A stretch of 60,151 bases of DNA from Candidatus Acidiferrum typicum (GCA_002478115.1 DLMH01000008.1:1-60151), one strand, 5' to 3'. Numbered from the stretch's first letter, positions 35,476 to 44,579 are shown. Numbers and translations are program-made. Notes: a model not told the origin generated them from the letters alone.

Positions 35476-36014
35476 CGCTCGTACCAGTTTCGAAACTAGT
35501 GCCTTATAAATAATAGTCGACAAACGGTAAATAATGTGTCAAGCTCCAGTTGTTATGCTGAGGGGACGCTGCTCTTGTGCCATTTCGATACGTCCCACAC
35601 CCTCGCCCTTTTCTTCGCTCTTGCGCCCGCTAACTCCTTTGTTTCCCCTACTTACGCAAAAACAGGGGGGGGCGTCCTTTGCTTCCTTTACTTCCTTTGC
35701 CTCCATTACTTCCTTCCCACTCGCCACTCCGCCTCTGTGCTCTCCGTGTCCGGCGCCTGTCCCGACCCGGTCGGGATGGTGAATCCTCATTCTTCTCCGA
35801 GAATTCCGCCCCGAACTGTCGACTGTCGGCTGCGAACGGTAAACCCGCTCTTCTAACGCCTTCGTTTACTACAACATCACTTAACATTGTCTGCACGCCG
35901 ACATTCCCGTTCTTCGACGCAATCGGAAGGTCGCAAGAGCGGCCCGCCTCAGAAGGCGGCCCCTACACGAGCTTTGAACTTTCAACTTTGAACTTTGAAC
36001 CATTTTTCTCCCCC

Positions 36015-36079
36015 AAGTCCAACTATTCCCGTACATACGCGAGGGTCGCCCGTAAGTCCAATCATTCCCGTACATCCGC
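36015..36079 (+). repeat. Pair of 26-bp direct repeats
   Basis: AAGTCCAACTATTCCCGTAC then ATACGC at 36015-36040 recurs as AAGTCCAATCATTCCCGTAC then ATCCGC at 36054-36079, 39 bases apart. Non-coding. Only two copies, so not a CRISPR array. Confidence 0.6.
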
Positions 36080-36418
36080 AAAAACAGGGGGTGGGGTGGG
36101 GGTGCCCCCCGCAATGCCTGCCCACCTATAACTCTTTTGTTTTCTTCCACCATGTTAACTACTATATCAATTGAAATTGTCGGCGCGCCGACATTCCCAC
36201 TCTTGCACACGACAAAGTCGTGCCAAGGAAAAGGCTTGCATCGGAGCGAGGAGGACCCCGCGGCGCACCTTGGTATGGCAACTCTTGGCGGGTCTATCCT
36301 TAATTGATGTACACTCAGGCTGCCGGCGCGAGCGAACGCCGGACTCGCTCCACACTTTGATAATGGCGAATGCGACCTGCGCGTCGATCGGTTCGCCGTT
36401 TTCCCAGGAGATAAAATC

Positions 36419-38500
36419 TTGAATAAACGCCTACGGAACTCCCTGATTCTCTGCCTTATCGTTTGCCTCGCTCTCGCAGCACTTTGCCTCACGCAAGTTG
36501 CTTTGGCGCAAACTTCGTCCTCCAAGACTCTTCCCGCGCTTCTGCTGGGCACCGCGTGGTACCCCGAACAGTGGCCGGAGTCGCGCTGGGAGGCTGACCT
36601 TACGCTGATGCAGAAGGCCGGCGTGCACTTTGTGCGCGTCGGGGAATTTGCCTGGAGCCGCATGGAACCCGAGGAAGGGCACTACGATCTGGACTGGCTG
36701 GACCGCGCGGTTGCTGCCGCGGCCAAGCATGACATTTACACCGTCCTCGGCACTCCCACCGCTGCTCCTCCCGCGTGGCTCACGAAAAAGTATCCGGAAA
36801 CGCTGCGTACCCGCGAAGACGGCCGGCGCGACGAGCATGGCAATCGCGCGCAAGGCAACTGGGCCAATCCGAAATACCGCGAAATGGCGCGCAAGATCGT
36901 GGAGCAAATGGCCAAACGTTTCGGCCACAATCCCAATGTCCTGGGCTGGCAGATTGACAATGAGTACTCCGAAGTCTCCTACGATCCCGAGACTCGCGCG
37001 CAGTTTCAGCAATGGTTGAAGGCGCGGTACGGCACACTGGACAACCTGAATGCCCGCTGGACCACGTCGTACTGGAGCGAAACCTACACCGCGTGGGACC
37101 AGATCCCCATCCAGACCGGCTACGGCAATCCCGGACTGCTGCTGAGCTGGATGCGTTTTGTGAGCGACACCTGGCGCAGCTACCAGAAGAATCAGACGGA
37201 CGTGATTCGCGCCAATTGCGATGCGCGGCAATTCATCACCACCAACACCATGGGCCCGTACGATGGCTTCGATCACTACACCGTAACTCAGGACCTGGAC
37301 TTTGCCGCCTGGGATGACTATGTGGGAGAGGGCCACCTGAATCCCGTTCTGAATGGCGCGGGGCATGACCTGACCCGCGGCTTCAAACAGAAGAATTTCT
37401 GGGTGATGGAAACGCAGCCCGGCTTCGTGAATTGGGCGGAGGCCAACAACTCACTCGACAAGGGCGAAGTCCGCGCCATGGCCTGGCACGATGTTGGCCA
37501 CGGGGCCGACGCCGTCAGCTACTGGCAGTGGCGCAGCGCCCTGAACGGCCAGGAACAGTATCATGGCAACATCGTTGGCCCGGATGGAACGCCCGTGCCG
37601 CTGTACAGCGAAGTCTCGCAAGTCGGACAGGAATTCGCCAAAGCAGGTCCCGTGCTGGCCGGCACATCGCCGAAATCGCAAATCGCCATTCTGCATTCCT
37701 ACGACAGCCGCTGGGCCATCCAATGGCAGAAGCACAACCGTCAATATAATCCCATCGAAGAAATCATGAGCTATTACGGGCCGCTGCGCTCGATCGCGCA
37801 ATCCATTGATATCATCTCGCCCGCCGCGCCACTGAATCAGTACAAACTCGTCGTCGCACCCGGCCTGAATGTTATTTCGGATGCTGTCGCCAAGAACCTG
37901 ATCGCTTACGTGCAGAACGGCGGGCACCTGGTGCTCGGCCAGCGATCCGGCATGAAAGATGACGACAACGCACTGCAGCCCGAACGCCAACCCGGCCCGC
38001 TTGCCGCTTTGCTGGGTGGCCGCGTGGAGCAGTATTACGCGCTCACCGAGCCGGTGCCCTTCGAGGGCCAGTGGGGCAACGGAGAGTCTCGCCTTTGGGC
38101 GGAACTTCTCAGCACCAAGGACCCGGAGACGTCCGTGCTCATGAGGTATGGCAAGAGCAACGGCTGGCTCGATGGCCAGCCCGCCGCTATCACCCGCAAG
38201 GTCGGCAAGGGCCGCATCACTTATATTGGGGCTTGGCTGGACCCGCAAACCATGGCGGAAGCCGCCAAGTGGATGGCGGAAGATAGCGGGATCCAGACTC
38301 CGCTGCCCGGTGTGCCTGCGGGCGTCGAAGTCAATCCGCGCTACGGTGCGCATGGCGTTGTGTACATCCTGATTAATTTTGCAAAGCAAACGCAGACCGT
38401 CAATCTGCCAGCGCCGATGAACGACGTACTGCAGGGCGGGAGCAAGCAATCGGTCGAACTGCCGACGTATGGCGTGGCCATCCTGGCGGCTGGCCAGTAA
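36419..38500 (+). CDS. Secreted GH42 beta-galactosidase
   Basis: 693 aa from TTG 36419; AGGAG at 36406-36410 is well spaced and no ATG fits. A signal peptide (residues 1-31, LILCLIVCLALAALCLTQVALAQ) predicts export. The GH42 TIM barrel has the acid/base Glu182 in IDNEYSEV and the nucleophile Glu331 in VMETQPGFVNW, with WYPEQWPESRWEAD and GEFAWSRMEPEEG at the start. The trimerisation domain (about 400-610) and C-terminal domain follow. Hydrolyses beta-galactosides, probably plant-derived oligosaccharides, in the periplasm. Stands alone; a galT-like gene lies 9 kb downstream. Confidence 0.94.
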   Translation: MNKRLRNSLILCLIVCLALAALCLTQVALAQTSSSKTLPALLLGTAWYPEQWPESRWEADLTLMQKAGVHFVRVGEFAWSRMEPEEGHYDLDWLDRAVAAAAKHDIYTVLGTPTAAPPAWLTKKYPETLRTREDGRRDEHGNRAQGNWANPKYREMARKIVEQMAKRFGHNPNVLGWQIDNEYSEVSYDPETRAQFQQWLKARYGTLDNLNARWTTSYWSETYTAWDQIPIQTGYGNPGLLLSWMRFVSDTWRSYQKNQTDVIRANCDARQFITTNTMGPYDGFDHYTVTQDLDFAAWDDYVGEGHLNPVLNGAGHDLTRGFKQKNFWVMETQPGFVNWAEANNSLDKGEVRAMAWHDVGHGADAVSYWQWRSALNGQEQYHGNIVGPDGTPVPLYSEVSQVGQEFAKAGPVLAGTSPKSQIAILHSYDSRWAIQWQKHNRQYNPIEEIMSYYGPLRSIAQSIDIISPAAPLNQYKLVVAPGLNVISDAVAKNLIAYVQNGGHLVLGQRSGMKDDDNALQPERQPGPLAALLGGRVEQYYALTEPVPFEGQWGNGESRLWAELLSTKDPETSVLMRYGKSNGWLDGQPAAITRKVGKGRITYIGAWLDPQTMAEAAKWMAEDSGIQTPLPGVPAGVEVNPRYGAHGVVYILINFAKQTQTVNLPAPMNDVLQGGSKQSVELPTYGVAILAAGQ

Positions 38501-38711
38501 AATTGGCGGGTTGCCCCGTGTAATTTTTGACGGCAACCCGTAGCCGGGGCGGCTTCCCGCCGCCCGGGCTTACCTTGGACGGCAAAGCAAGCCGGCGCGT
38601 GCGGATGCATGGGCTGGCATTTCTGGTGCCCATGCTCTTCGCTTTTTCGTCGCCTTCAGCCAGCCTGATGAGCGTGTTGCTCAATCCCTTGTCTCGTAGT
38701 AGTGTCCCCGG
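38501..38711. other. Intergenic spacer with GC-rich hairpin
   Basis: Contains a strong stem around 38545-38568 (GGGGCGGC, loop TTCCC, GCCGCCC) flanked by AGCC and GGCT. It lacks a following T-run, so it is more likely a repeat than a standard terminator. Confidence 0.4.
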
Positions 38712-39317
38712 ATGGCCAAGAAGCCGAAGAATCGCAAGAAAGGGGTCCGTACTGTCCTGCCAGCCGATCAAGAGGAAAAGAACGCCGCCAATGGCGAGTT
38801 GCGCGAAGGCGCCAATGTAGACAAAATCCGCGACATTCTCTTTGGTTCCAATATGCGTGAGTACGAGAAGCGCTTCGCCCGCCTCGAAGAGCGCCTCACC
38901 AAGTCCTCCGACGCGCTCCGTGAAGACCTCAAGAAACGCTTCGATACGCTCGAATCGTTTGTGCGTGAAGAGATGGAGTCTCTGAGCCAGCGATTAAAGG
39001 CGGAAAAGTCCGAGCGCTCGGAAGGTCTGAAGGAACTCACGCGGGAATCGCGCGACTCTTCCAAGGCTCTCGAGAAGAAGCTTTCTCAGGTGGAAGACCA
39101 ACTCGCCGGCACACAGGGCGATCTCCGCTCGCGGATTCTGGAGCAGTCCAAGACACTCAGCAACCAGATCCAGAAGTCCAAGGAAGAACTGGAGTCTGCC
39201 CTCGAACACGAGGCGGAAACCTTGCGCAACGACAAGACGGATCGCGCCATGCTCGCTGATCTCTTCACGGAACTTTCGCTCCGCCTGAAAGACGAATTGG
39301 AGTTGCCCGAGAAATAA
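38712..39317 (+). CDS. Coiled-coil protein, first gene of the OmpA-GTPase signalling operon
   Basis: 201 aa. A basic N terminus (AKKPKNRKKG) and a segment VDKIRDILFGSNMREYEKRFARLEERL lead into a long charged coiled coil (about residues 50-185) with heptads in SFVREEMESLSQRLK and KALEKKLSQVEDQL. No signal peptide or membrane helix, so cytoplasmic. The VDKIRDILFG motif is shared with small coiled-coil proteins that occur next to OmpA-tailed proteins and small GTPases in other bacteria, as I recall. Probably a scaffold. Two bases separate its stop from the earliest possible start of the next gene. Confidence 0.75.
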   Translation: MAKKPKNRKKGVRTVLPADQEEKNAANGELREGANVDKIRDILFGSNMREYEKRFARLEERLTKSSDALREDLKKRFDTLESFVREEMESLSQRLKAEKSERSEGLKELTRESRDSSKALEKKLSQVEDQLAGTQGDLRSRILEQSKTLSNQIQKSKEELESALEHEAETLRNDKTDRAMLADLFTELSLRLKDELELPEK

Positions 39318-39382
39318 GTGTGGACACTTTTTCGGGCCCCGTGGGATGCGGCCCGCACTTTCTTCCGGCACGCCAAATAATC

Positions 39383-41155
39383 ATGGCCGATACGCCAGCA
39401 ACCCGACGCGCTCTTGAGCCCGCGGAGCAAGCTTCCGCGAAGGGGACTGGTCCGTTCGACGAATTGCGCCACCTCATTTTGGCTCCGGAGCAGGAAGCGC
39501 TCGATCGCCTGCACCAGCGTGTTGCCGATCCCGAAGCGCGCACCGAGGATGTGAGCAGCGTCGTCGCGGAAGCCATCCAGCTCCGCCGCCAACAAGGTGA
39601 CGACGAAGCGCTCAGCCATGCCCTTGCTCCGACGATTGAGACCGCGCTGCGCGAGTCCGTGCGCAAGGATCCGGCGACGCTTGCCGATGCGTTGTTTCCG
39701 GTGATGGGCCCGGCGATTCGCAAGTCGATTCTGGAGACGCTGCGGTCCTTCCTGGATTCGTTCAACGAAATCATGGATCAAAGCTTTTCGTGGCAAGGGC
39801 TGAAGTCGCGCTTCGAGGCGCTGCGCACGGGCCGCTCTTTCACGGAAGTGGTGCTGCTGCACAGCCTGGTGTTTCGCGTCGAGCAGGTCTTCCTGATCCA
39901 CAAGAAAACCGGCCTGCCGCTGGGGCATGCCATCGCGCCTTCCGTTGCCACGCAAGACCCGAGCCTCGTTTCCGGAATGCTCTCCGCCATTCAGGATTTT
40001 GTGCGTGACTCCTTTCACACCGCGGAAGGCCAGGGACTGGGCCGCATGAATGTGGGTGATCTTGATGTCTGGGTAGAACAAGGTCCTTACGCGATTATTG
40101 CGGCTGTCATTCGCGGCATTGCCCCGCGCGCACTTCGCGACACGCTCGCCGAAACGCTCGAGAACATTCACCGGCAATACGGTTTGCAACTTGAACGCTT
40201 CGATGGCAACACCGCGCCCTTCGCCGCCATTGACGGCGACCTGGCGCGCTGCCGCGAGTTCCGATACAAGGAAGAGCCCCGGCGCAAGGGGCGAGGGTAC
40301 GTCTGGGCCGCTGCCGCGATTGTGCTCCTGCTCGTGGGCGGTTGGGCGGGCTGGAGATGGTGGCAGGATCATCGCTGGAGCCAACTGGTTGAAACGCTGC
40401 GCGATCAGCCCGGCCTGGTGATCACTTCGTTTGGCCGCGAACACGGCCGCTTCGTCATTCGTGGTTTGCGCGATCGGCTTGCCGCGGACCCCATTCAATT
40501 CGTGAAGAACGCGGGACTCTCTATCAAGCGCGGCGAGTTTCACTGGGGCGCCTACTACGCGCTGGATGACGCCATAATTCAGCAGCGCGCCATTGCGCAA
40601 CTGCTGCCTCCACCGGGCGTCACATTCCTCGTCGAAGACGGCGTTCTGCGCCCACAGGGCAGTGCTTCCTCGACTTGGGCTTCGGACCTCGTTCGCCGGG
40701 CTCTGCTGGTCCCCGGGATCCGCGCCGTAAATCTCGCGGGCCTGCATCGGAACGAGCAGACCGCGTTTGACAAAGCGAAAAGCGACATTCAAAGTTTGGT
40801 TGTGACTTTTCCCATCGCCAGCGCCGCGCTCTCGCCCTCGCAGATGGCAGCTCTGCGGGCAATCGCGCTCCGCCTGAAATCACTTTTCGCGTCTGCCGAC
40901 GATCTCCAGCAGCCTGCGACGCTCGAAGTCATTGGCCACTGCGACAGCACGGGCGCCGAAACCACGAATGTATTTCTCAGCCAGCGCCGCGCCGATCGCG
41001 TCGTGTGGCAACTCGGCCAGTTGGGTCTGCCGGGTACTCGGCTCCACGCCAAGGGCGCTGCCACCAACGAACCTGTACGCAAGGAAGACTCCGAGGAGAA
41101 TCGCCAGTACAACCGCAGCGTCACCTTCCGCGTTACTTCCCCGGGGGCAAACTGA
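39383..41155 (+). CDS. Single-pass membrane protein with C-terminal OmpA peptidoglycan-binding domain
   Basis: 590 aa from ATG 39383; a GTG at 39320 would add 21 residues and is possible. The large N-terminal cytoplasmic domain (about 1-300) contains LILAPEQEALDRLHQRVADP, ADALFPVMGPAIRKSI, FSWQGLKSRFEALRTGRSF and LVFRVEQVFLIHKKTGLPL, a conserved block I recall from cyanobacterial OmpA-family proteins beside GTPases. One transmembrane helix (about 306-329, WAAAAIVLLLVGGWAGW), a BON/periplasmic region, and an OmpA domain (about 480-585) with HCDSTGAETTNVFLSQRRADRV and NRSVTFRV. It could transmit cell-wall state to the GTPase encoded next. Confidence 0.85.
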   Translation: MADTPATRRALEPAEQASAKGTGPFDELRHLILAPEQEALDRLHQRVADPEARTEDVSSVVAEAIQLRRQQGDDEALSHALAPTIETALRESVRKDPATLADALFPVMGPAIRKSILETLRSFLDSFNEIMDQSFSWQGLKSRFEALRTGRSFTEVVLLHSLVFRVEQVFLIHKKTGLPLGHAIAPSVATQDPSLVSGMLSAIQDFVRDSFHTAEGQGLGRMNVGDLDVWVEQGPYAIIAAVIRGIAPRALRDTLAETLENIHRQYGLQLERFDGNTAPFAAIDGDLARCREFRYKEEPRRKGRGYVWAAAAIVLLLVGGWAGWRWWQDHRWSQLVETLRDQPGLVITSFGREHGRFVIRGLRDRLAADPIQFVKNAGLSIKRGEFHWGAYYALDDAIIQQRAIAQLLPPPGVTFLVEDGVLRPQGSASSTWASDLVRRALLVPGIRAVNLAGLHRNEQTAFDKAKSDIQSLVVTFPIASAALSPSQMAALRAIALRLKSLFASADDLQQPATLEVIGHCDSTGAETTNVFLSQRRADRVVWQLGQLGLPGTRLHAKGAATNEPVRKEDSEENRQYNRSVTFRVTSPGAN

Positions 41156-41163
41156 CCTCCGCC

Positions 41164-41658
41164 ATGTTGCAAAAGAAAATCTGCATGCTCGGGGCCTTTG
41201 CCGTCGGCAAGACGAGCCTCGTCCGCCGCTATGTGGAGAGCATCTATTCCGACGCCTACCACACGACCGTCGGGGTCAAAATCAGCAAGAAAGTGGTTCA
41301 GGCCAACAACAGCGAAGTGAATCTCGTGCTATGGGACCTTTACGGGGAAGATGATTTTCAGAAAATGAATTGGAAACATCTTCAGGGGGCTTTCGGTTAT
41401 TTGCTCGTCGCCGACGGGACGCGCCCCGCAACGCTCGACAAAGCCCTGGCCCTGGAACAAAAAGCCCGCGCGGAAGTGGGCCCGCTTCCTTTTGTGTTTG
41501 TCGTCAATAAATGCGATTTGGTAAACGATTGGCAGTTCGACGCGGCGCTGGAAGCGCAGCTTGTTGCCAAGAAGTGGACCATCCTCCGAAGCAGCGCCAA
41601 AACAGGCGAAAGCGTGGAAGAGGCCTTTTCACAACTTACAGGGAAGATGCTCGGGTGA
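41164..41658 (+). CDS. Ras/Rab-like small GTPase
   Basis: 164 aa from ATG 41164. The complete set of G motifs is visible: P-loop GAFAVGKTS (10-18), switch I Thr34/35 in YHTTVG, G3 WDLYGEDDF (Asp58, Gly61), G4 NKCD (115-118) and G5 SAK (144-146). The residue matching catalytic Gln61 of Ras is Glu62, so hydrolysis may be slow or depend on a partner. No lipidation Cys at the C terminus. Eight bases separate it from the OmpA-tailed gene, and its stop overlaps a possible GTG start of the kinase gene. Acts in the cytoplasm as a switch, presumably between the OmpA-tailed protein and the kinase. Confidence 0.92.
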   Translation: MLQKKICMLGAFAVGKTSLVRRYVESIYSDAYHTTVGVKISKKVVQANNSEVNLVLWDLYGEDDFQKMNWKHLQGAFGYLLVADGTRPATLDKALALEQKARAEVGPLPFVFVVNKCDLVNDWQFDAALEAQLVAKKWTILRSSAKTGESVEEAFSQLTGKMLG

Positions 41659-41660
41659 AC

Positions 41661-43661
41661 ATGGCGACGCCGCTCCAGAGTTTTTCTCGAGAGTTTGGGT
41701 ATGTTCTCCTCGAGCACAAAGGGGAAGGGAAGTTCGTTCTGCGGAGCGAGCCTCCCAGTTGGTTCAACGAGCTGTGGGGTGCAACGCAGCCCGGCGAAGC
41801 GCTAATTCCACTCGCTGAAAAATCGCCTTTTCTTGAAAATTTTCTCGTGGAAGCGCAAAGCTGTTGGAATTCGCCGCAGACCGCCGAATGCCGGTCCGAA
41901 GTGTGGATCGAAAGCACTGCGGCGGGGCGTGAAGTGCCTATGCAAACCACCGCTCTCCGTCGGGATGGCAAACAACTCCTGGTGTTGCACAGCCCCGAAG
42001 CGCAATACCGTGATCAGGTTCAGATATTGCAGACGGCCCGGAGCGCCGTGTTGGAACACGAAAAACTGCTGCGCGAAATCCAGAAAAAGGAAATCCTTCT
42101 CCACTGCATCATTCACGATCTTTCCCAGCCACTCAGCGCGATGCGCGGATCGTTCGATTGCCTCTCTGCCGAGTCCCTAAGCGAGGAGGGGCGGAAATTC
42201 ATGGCTCTCGGTAAGATGGCCACCCAGCAGCAGGAGTCCATGATCCGCCAGATTATCCAGGTGTTTGCCGCGGATCTGCAGGCGACCACGGACGCTGAAA
42301 AGGGGGCAAATCATGCGCCCGACCTGCTGGCCTGCGCCCGAAACGCAATCACGTGGCTCTCTCCGGCGTTTGCGGCCAAGCGCGTCAACCTGATTCTCGA
42401 TCCGCAAATCGATCAGCAGGCACACTGGCATGTCCAGGGCGAAGAGAGCCGCTTGGGCCGCGTCTTTACAAATCTGCTGGAGAACGCGCTGCGCTATTCT
42501 TCCGAGGGCGGCAACGTCACCGTTGGCCTGCAAACCGACGGCGAATTCCGCAAAGCTTTCGTTGCTGACGAAGGCCCCGGCCTTCCTCCGGATTTGCGTC
42601 CCGCGCAGATGTTCGCCCTGTTCTCGAAGGGGAAGGAGGGCGGCGGCAAAGCAGGGTTCGGTTTATACTTCTGCAGGACAACCGTCGAGCGTTGGGGCGG
42701 CTCGATCACTTGTGCGTCGTTGCCGGAGATCGGCTCGCGTTTTTGTTTTCGTTTGCCCAAGGCCACAGTCCGCGCGGAAGGGGAAGCGCCACCTGACAAA
42801 CTTCTTTCTGCCGTGGCCGATCCCAGGCCTGCCGTAAAGGGGAGGCGCGCCATGCGCATTCTGTTTGCCGACGATCAGGAAGACATTCGCACGCTGATCA
42901 CCTATCAACTGGAGCGTAGCGGCCACCACGTTCACGCCGTCTGCAACGGGAGGGAAGCTCTCAGTGCTCTTCTCCACAAGCATTTTGACGTCATCCTCCT
43001 GGACGAAGAAATGCCCGCAATGGGCGGGGTTCAAGCGGCCCACACCATCCGCGAAAACGAAGCCCGCGCCGGCAGTCACGCGTTCCTCATCGCCCTCACC
43101 GGCAATAGCGCCGAAGACGATCAGGCGCGTCTTCGCCGCGAGGGGTTTGACGCCGTGCTTGGCAAGCCATTCCGTCTGGAAGGGCTCGCTGCAATTCTTG
43201 ATGCCGCCAGCAGCACTCTCCCGCTCACGTCCGTGCCGAAAAAACCTGCCGCGGCGATTCCCGCTGGAATTGACGACCTGTTGGGGCGCATTGGCGGCGA
43301 CAAAAAGCTCCTGAACAAAATGATTCGGACATTTCTTCGCGACACTCCCAAACGCATCGCTTCCTTGCAAAAAGCGCTGCAGCGCAAGGACGCGGAAGAA
43401 ATCGCTTCACTGGCCCATGCCCTGAAGGGTTCCGTCAGCATTTTCCTGGCGCAACACGCCCGCGATCGCGCGCAGGAGCTCGAAGATCTTGGCCATAAGT
43501 CCGAACTGGGCGGCGCAACGGCCGTCTACGCCACGCTGAAGGAAGAGATTGCGAAGCTGGAAGAAAACCTGAGAGGATACGCAAAGCACACCCAGGCTCA
43601 GCCGCGATCCACCGTTTCCAAGAAGACGCAGAGGCTGACAGGGAAGCGCAAGAAACAATGA
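41661..43661 (+). CDS. Hybrid histidine kinase with receiver and HPt domains
   Basis: 666 aa from ATG 41661 (a GTG at 41655 overlapping the GTPase stop is equally possible). Order: PAS-like N-terminal domain (about 1-110), dimerisation helix with phospho-acceptor His in IIHDLSQPLSAM (about 152), HATPase_c (about 265-375; NLLENALRY, DEGPGLP, GFGLYFC), receiver (about 397-515; LFADDQED, VILLDEEMPAMGG), and a C-terminal HPt domain with LAHALKGSVSIF (about 585). No transmembrane segment, so cytoplasmic. A full phosphorelay in one chain, with the final HPt presumably passing phosphate to the receiver of the next gene. Confidence 0.92.
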   Translation: MATPLQSFSREFGYVLLEHKGEGKFVLRSEPPSWFNELWGATQPGEALIPLAEKSPFLENFLVEAQSCWNSPQTAECRSEVWIESTAAGREVPMQTTALRRDGKQLLVLHSPEAQYRDQVQILQTARSAVLEHEKLLREIQKKEILLHCIIHDLSQPLSAMRGSFDCLSAESLSEEGRKFMALGKMATQQQESMIRQIIQVFAADLQATTDAEKGANHAPDLLACARNAITWLSPAFAAKRVNLILDPQIDQQAHWHVQGEESRLGRVFTNLLENALRYSSEGGNVTVGLQTDGEFRKAFVADEGPGLPPDLRPAQMFALFSKGKEGGGKAGFGLYFCRTTVERWGGSITCASLPEIGSRFCFRLPKATVRAEGEAPPDKLLSAVADPRPAVKGRRAMRILFADDQEDIRTLITYQLERSGHHVHAVCNGREALSALLHKHFDVILLDEEMPAMGGVQAAHTIRENEARAGSHAFLIALTGNSAEDDQARLRREGFDAVLGKPFRLEGLAAILDAASSTLPLTSVPKKPAAAIPAGIDDLLGRIGGDKKLLNKMIRTFLRDTPKRIASLQKALQRKDAEEIASLAHALKGSVSIFLAQHARDRAQELEDLGHKSELGGATAVYATLKEEIAKLEENLRGYAKHTQAQPRSTVSKKTQRLTGKRKKQ

Positions 43662-43709
43662 ATCGTACCTGCCGGCGTAATGCCGATTTTCACGATGCGG
43701 AGTCTCTTC

Positions 43710-44540
43710 ATGCCCCACATTCTCGTAACGGATGACGACGCCACAACCCGCCAGATGGTCCGCGGCATCCTGAAAAAACATGGCTACACCGTGAGTGCCG
43801 CGTGCGACGGCGTCGCGGCCCTGAAGGCCATTCGCAAGAAGAAATTCGATCTGGTCCTCCTAGACATCTGGATGCCCAAGATGACCGGCCTCGGCCTCCT
43901 CGGCAGCCTTACCGGCGAAGCGCATATGCCGAAGATCATCGTCATGACCTCTGACAAAACGCCGGAGACCCTGCTCAACGCCCTGCGTGGCCGCGTCTAT
44001 CAGTTCCTCACAAAGCCTTTCGACGCCGAAACCCTCCATGGGGTCGTAGAAAATGCGCTCTCCACTCATCCGGCTACGCCCCCCATCGAAGTCCTTTCCG
44101 CCAAGCCTCACTGGGTCGAACTCCTGGTGCCGTGCGAACGCTCGGTCGTCAACCGCGTACAGAGCTTTCTGAATCTCCTGGAGACCGATCTTCCTACGGA
44201 CGTCATGGAAAAAGTCGGCTACGCCTTCCGCGAACTACTGAACAACGCCATCGAGTGGGGCGGTCATCTCGATCCGAACCTCAAGGTGCGCATCTCTTAC
44301 ATTCGCACGAGTAAATTGCTAATGTATCGCCTCGACGATCCCGGCCCCGGGTTCAAGCTCGAAGAGCTCAAGCACGCCGCCATCAACAATCCCGAGGACG
44401 ACCCGCTGGCGCATGCGCAAGCACGCGAAGAAAAGGGTCTACGCCCCGGAGGTCTGGGATTGCTGCTCACCAAACAAATGGTGGATGAGTTGGTGTACAA
44501 CGAGGCCCGCAACGAGGTTGTGCTGATTAAGTATCTCTAG
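43710..44540 (+). CDS. Response regulator fused to an anti-sigma-factor-type ATPase domain
   Basis: 276 aa from ATG 43710. Receiver domain (1-120) with VTDDD, phospho-acceptor Asp52 in LVLLDIWMPK, Thr/Ser in VMTSDKT and Lys in FLTKPFD. The C-terminal domain (about 140-275) is a HATPase_c_2 fold as in RsbW/SpoIIAB: FRELLNNAIEWGG, LDDPGPGF and RPGGLGLLLTKQMVDEL. Such domains bind anti-sigma partners or act as Ser kinases. It lies 48 bases after the hybrid kinase and is the likely output of the operon. No cognate sigma factor or STAS protein lies in the window. Confidence 0.9.
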   Translation: MPHILVTDDDATTRQMVRGILKKHGYTVSAACDGVAALKAIRKKKFDLVLLDIWMPKMTGLGLLGSLTGEAHMPKIIVMTSDKTPETLLNALRGRVYQFLTKPFDAETLHGVVENALSTHPATPPIEVLSAKPHWVELLVPCERSVVNRVQSFLNLLETDLPTDVMEKVGYAFRELLNNAIEWGGHLDPNLKVRISYIRTSKLLMYRLDDPGPGFKLEELKHAAINNPEDDPLAHAQAREEKGLRPGGLGLLLTKQMVDELVYNEARNEVVLIKYL

Positions 44541-44560
44541 GAGGCGCGGACGCGATACGC

Positions 44561-44570
44561 GGGGGGGGGG
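44561..44570 (+). repeat. G10 homopolymer in a translation initiation region
   Basis: Ten consecutive G lie 9 bases before the ATG of the next gene. The tract occupies the ribosome-binding-site position, so length changes would alter spacing. See findings. Confidence 0.6.
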
Positions 44571-44579
44571 TAACACATT

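Larger units (their letters stand above)
35136..36418. other. Gene-poor, repeat-rich region upstream of beta-galactosidase
   Basis: About 1.3 kb with no supported gene. It contains repeat copies (35191-35240, 35416-35475), pyrimidine-rich low-complexity tracts (35540-35760), a G8 run (about 35664), and paired segments such as CGCAAAAACAGGGGG (about 35653 and 36077) and GCACGCCGACATTCCC / GCGCGCCGACATTCCC (about 35893 and 36182). A minus-strand frame at 35210-35395 (HQVHLLGDPGFYLFYMKEEG) looks partly protein-like and may be a gene fragment. Confidence 0.55.

Noticed and set aside
36015..36079. Possible CRISPR array from two 26-bp repeats
   Set aside because: Only two copies, a 13-base spacer, no cas genes nearby.
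39086..40792. Minus-strand frame of 568 codons opposite the OmpA-tailed gene
   Set aside because: Shadow; composition is Arg/Ala/His-rich and no motif is present.
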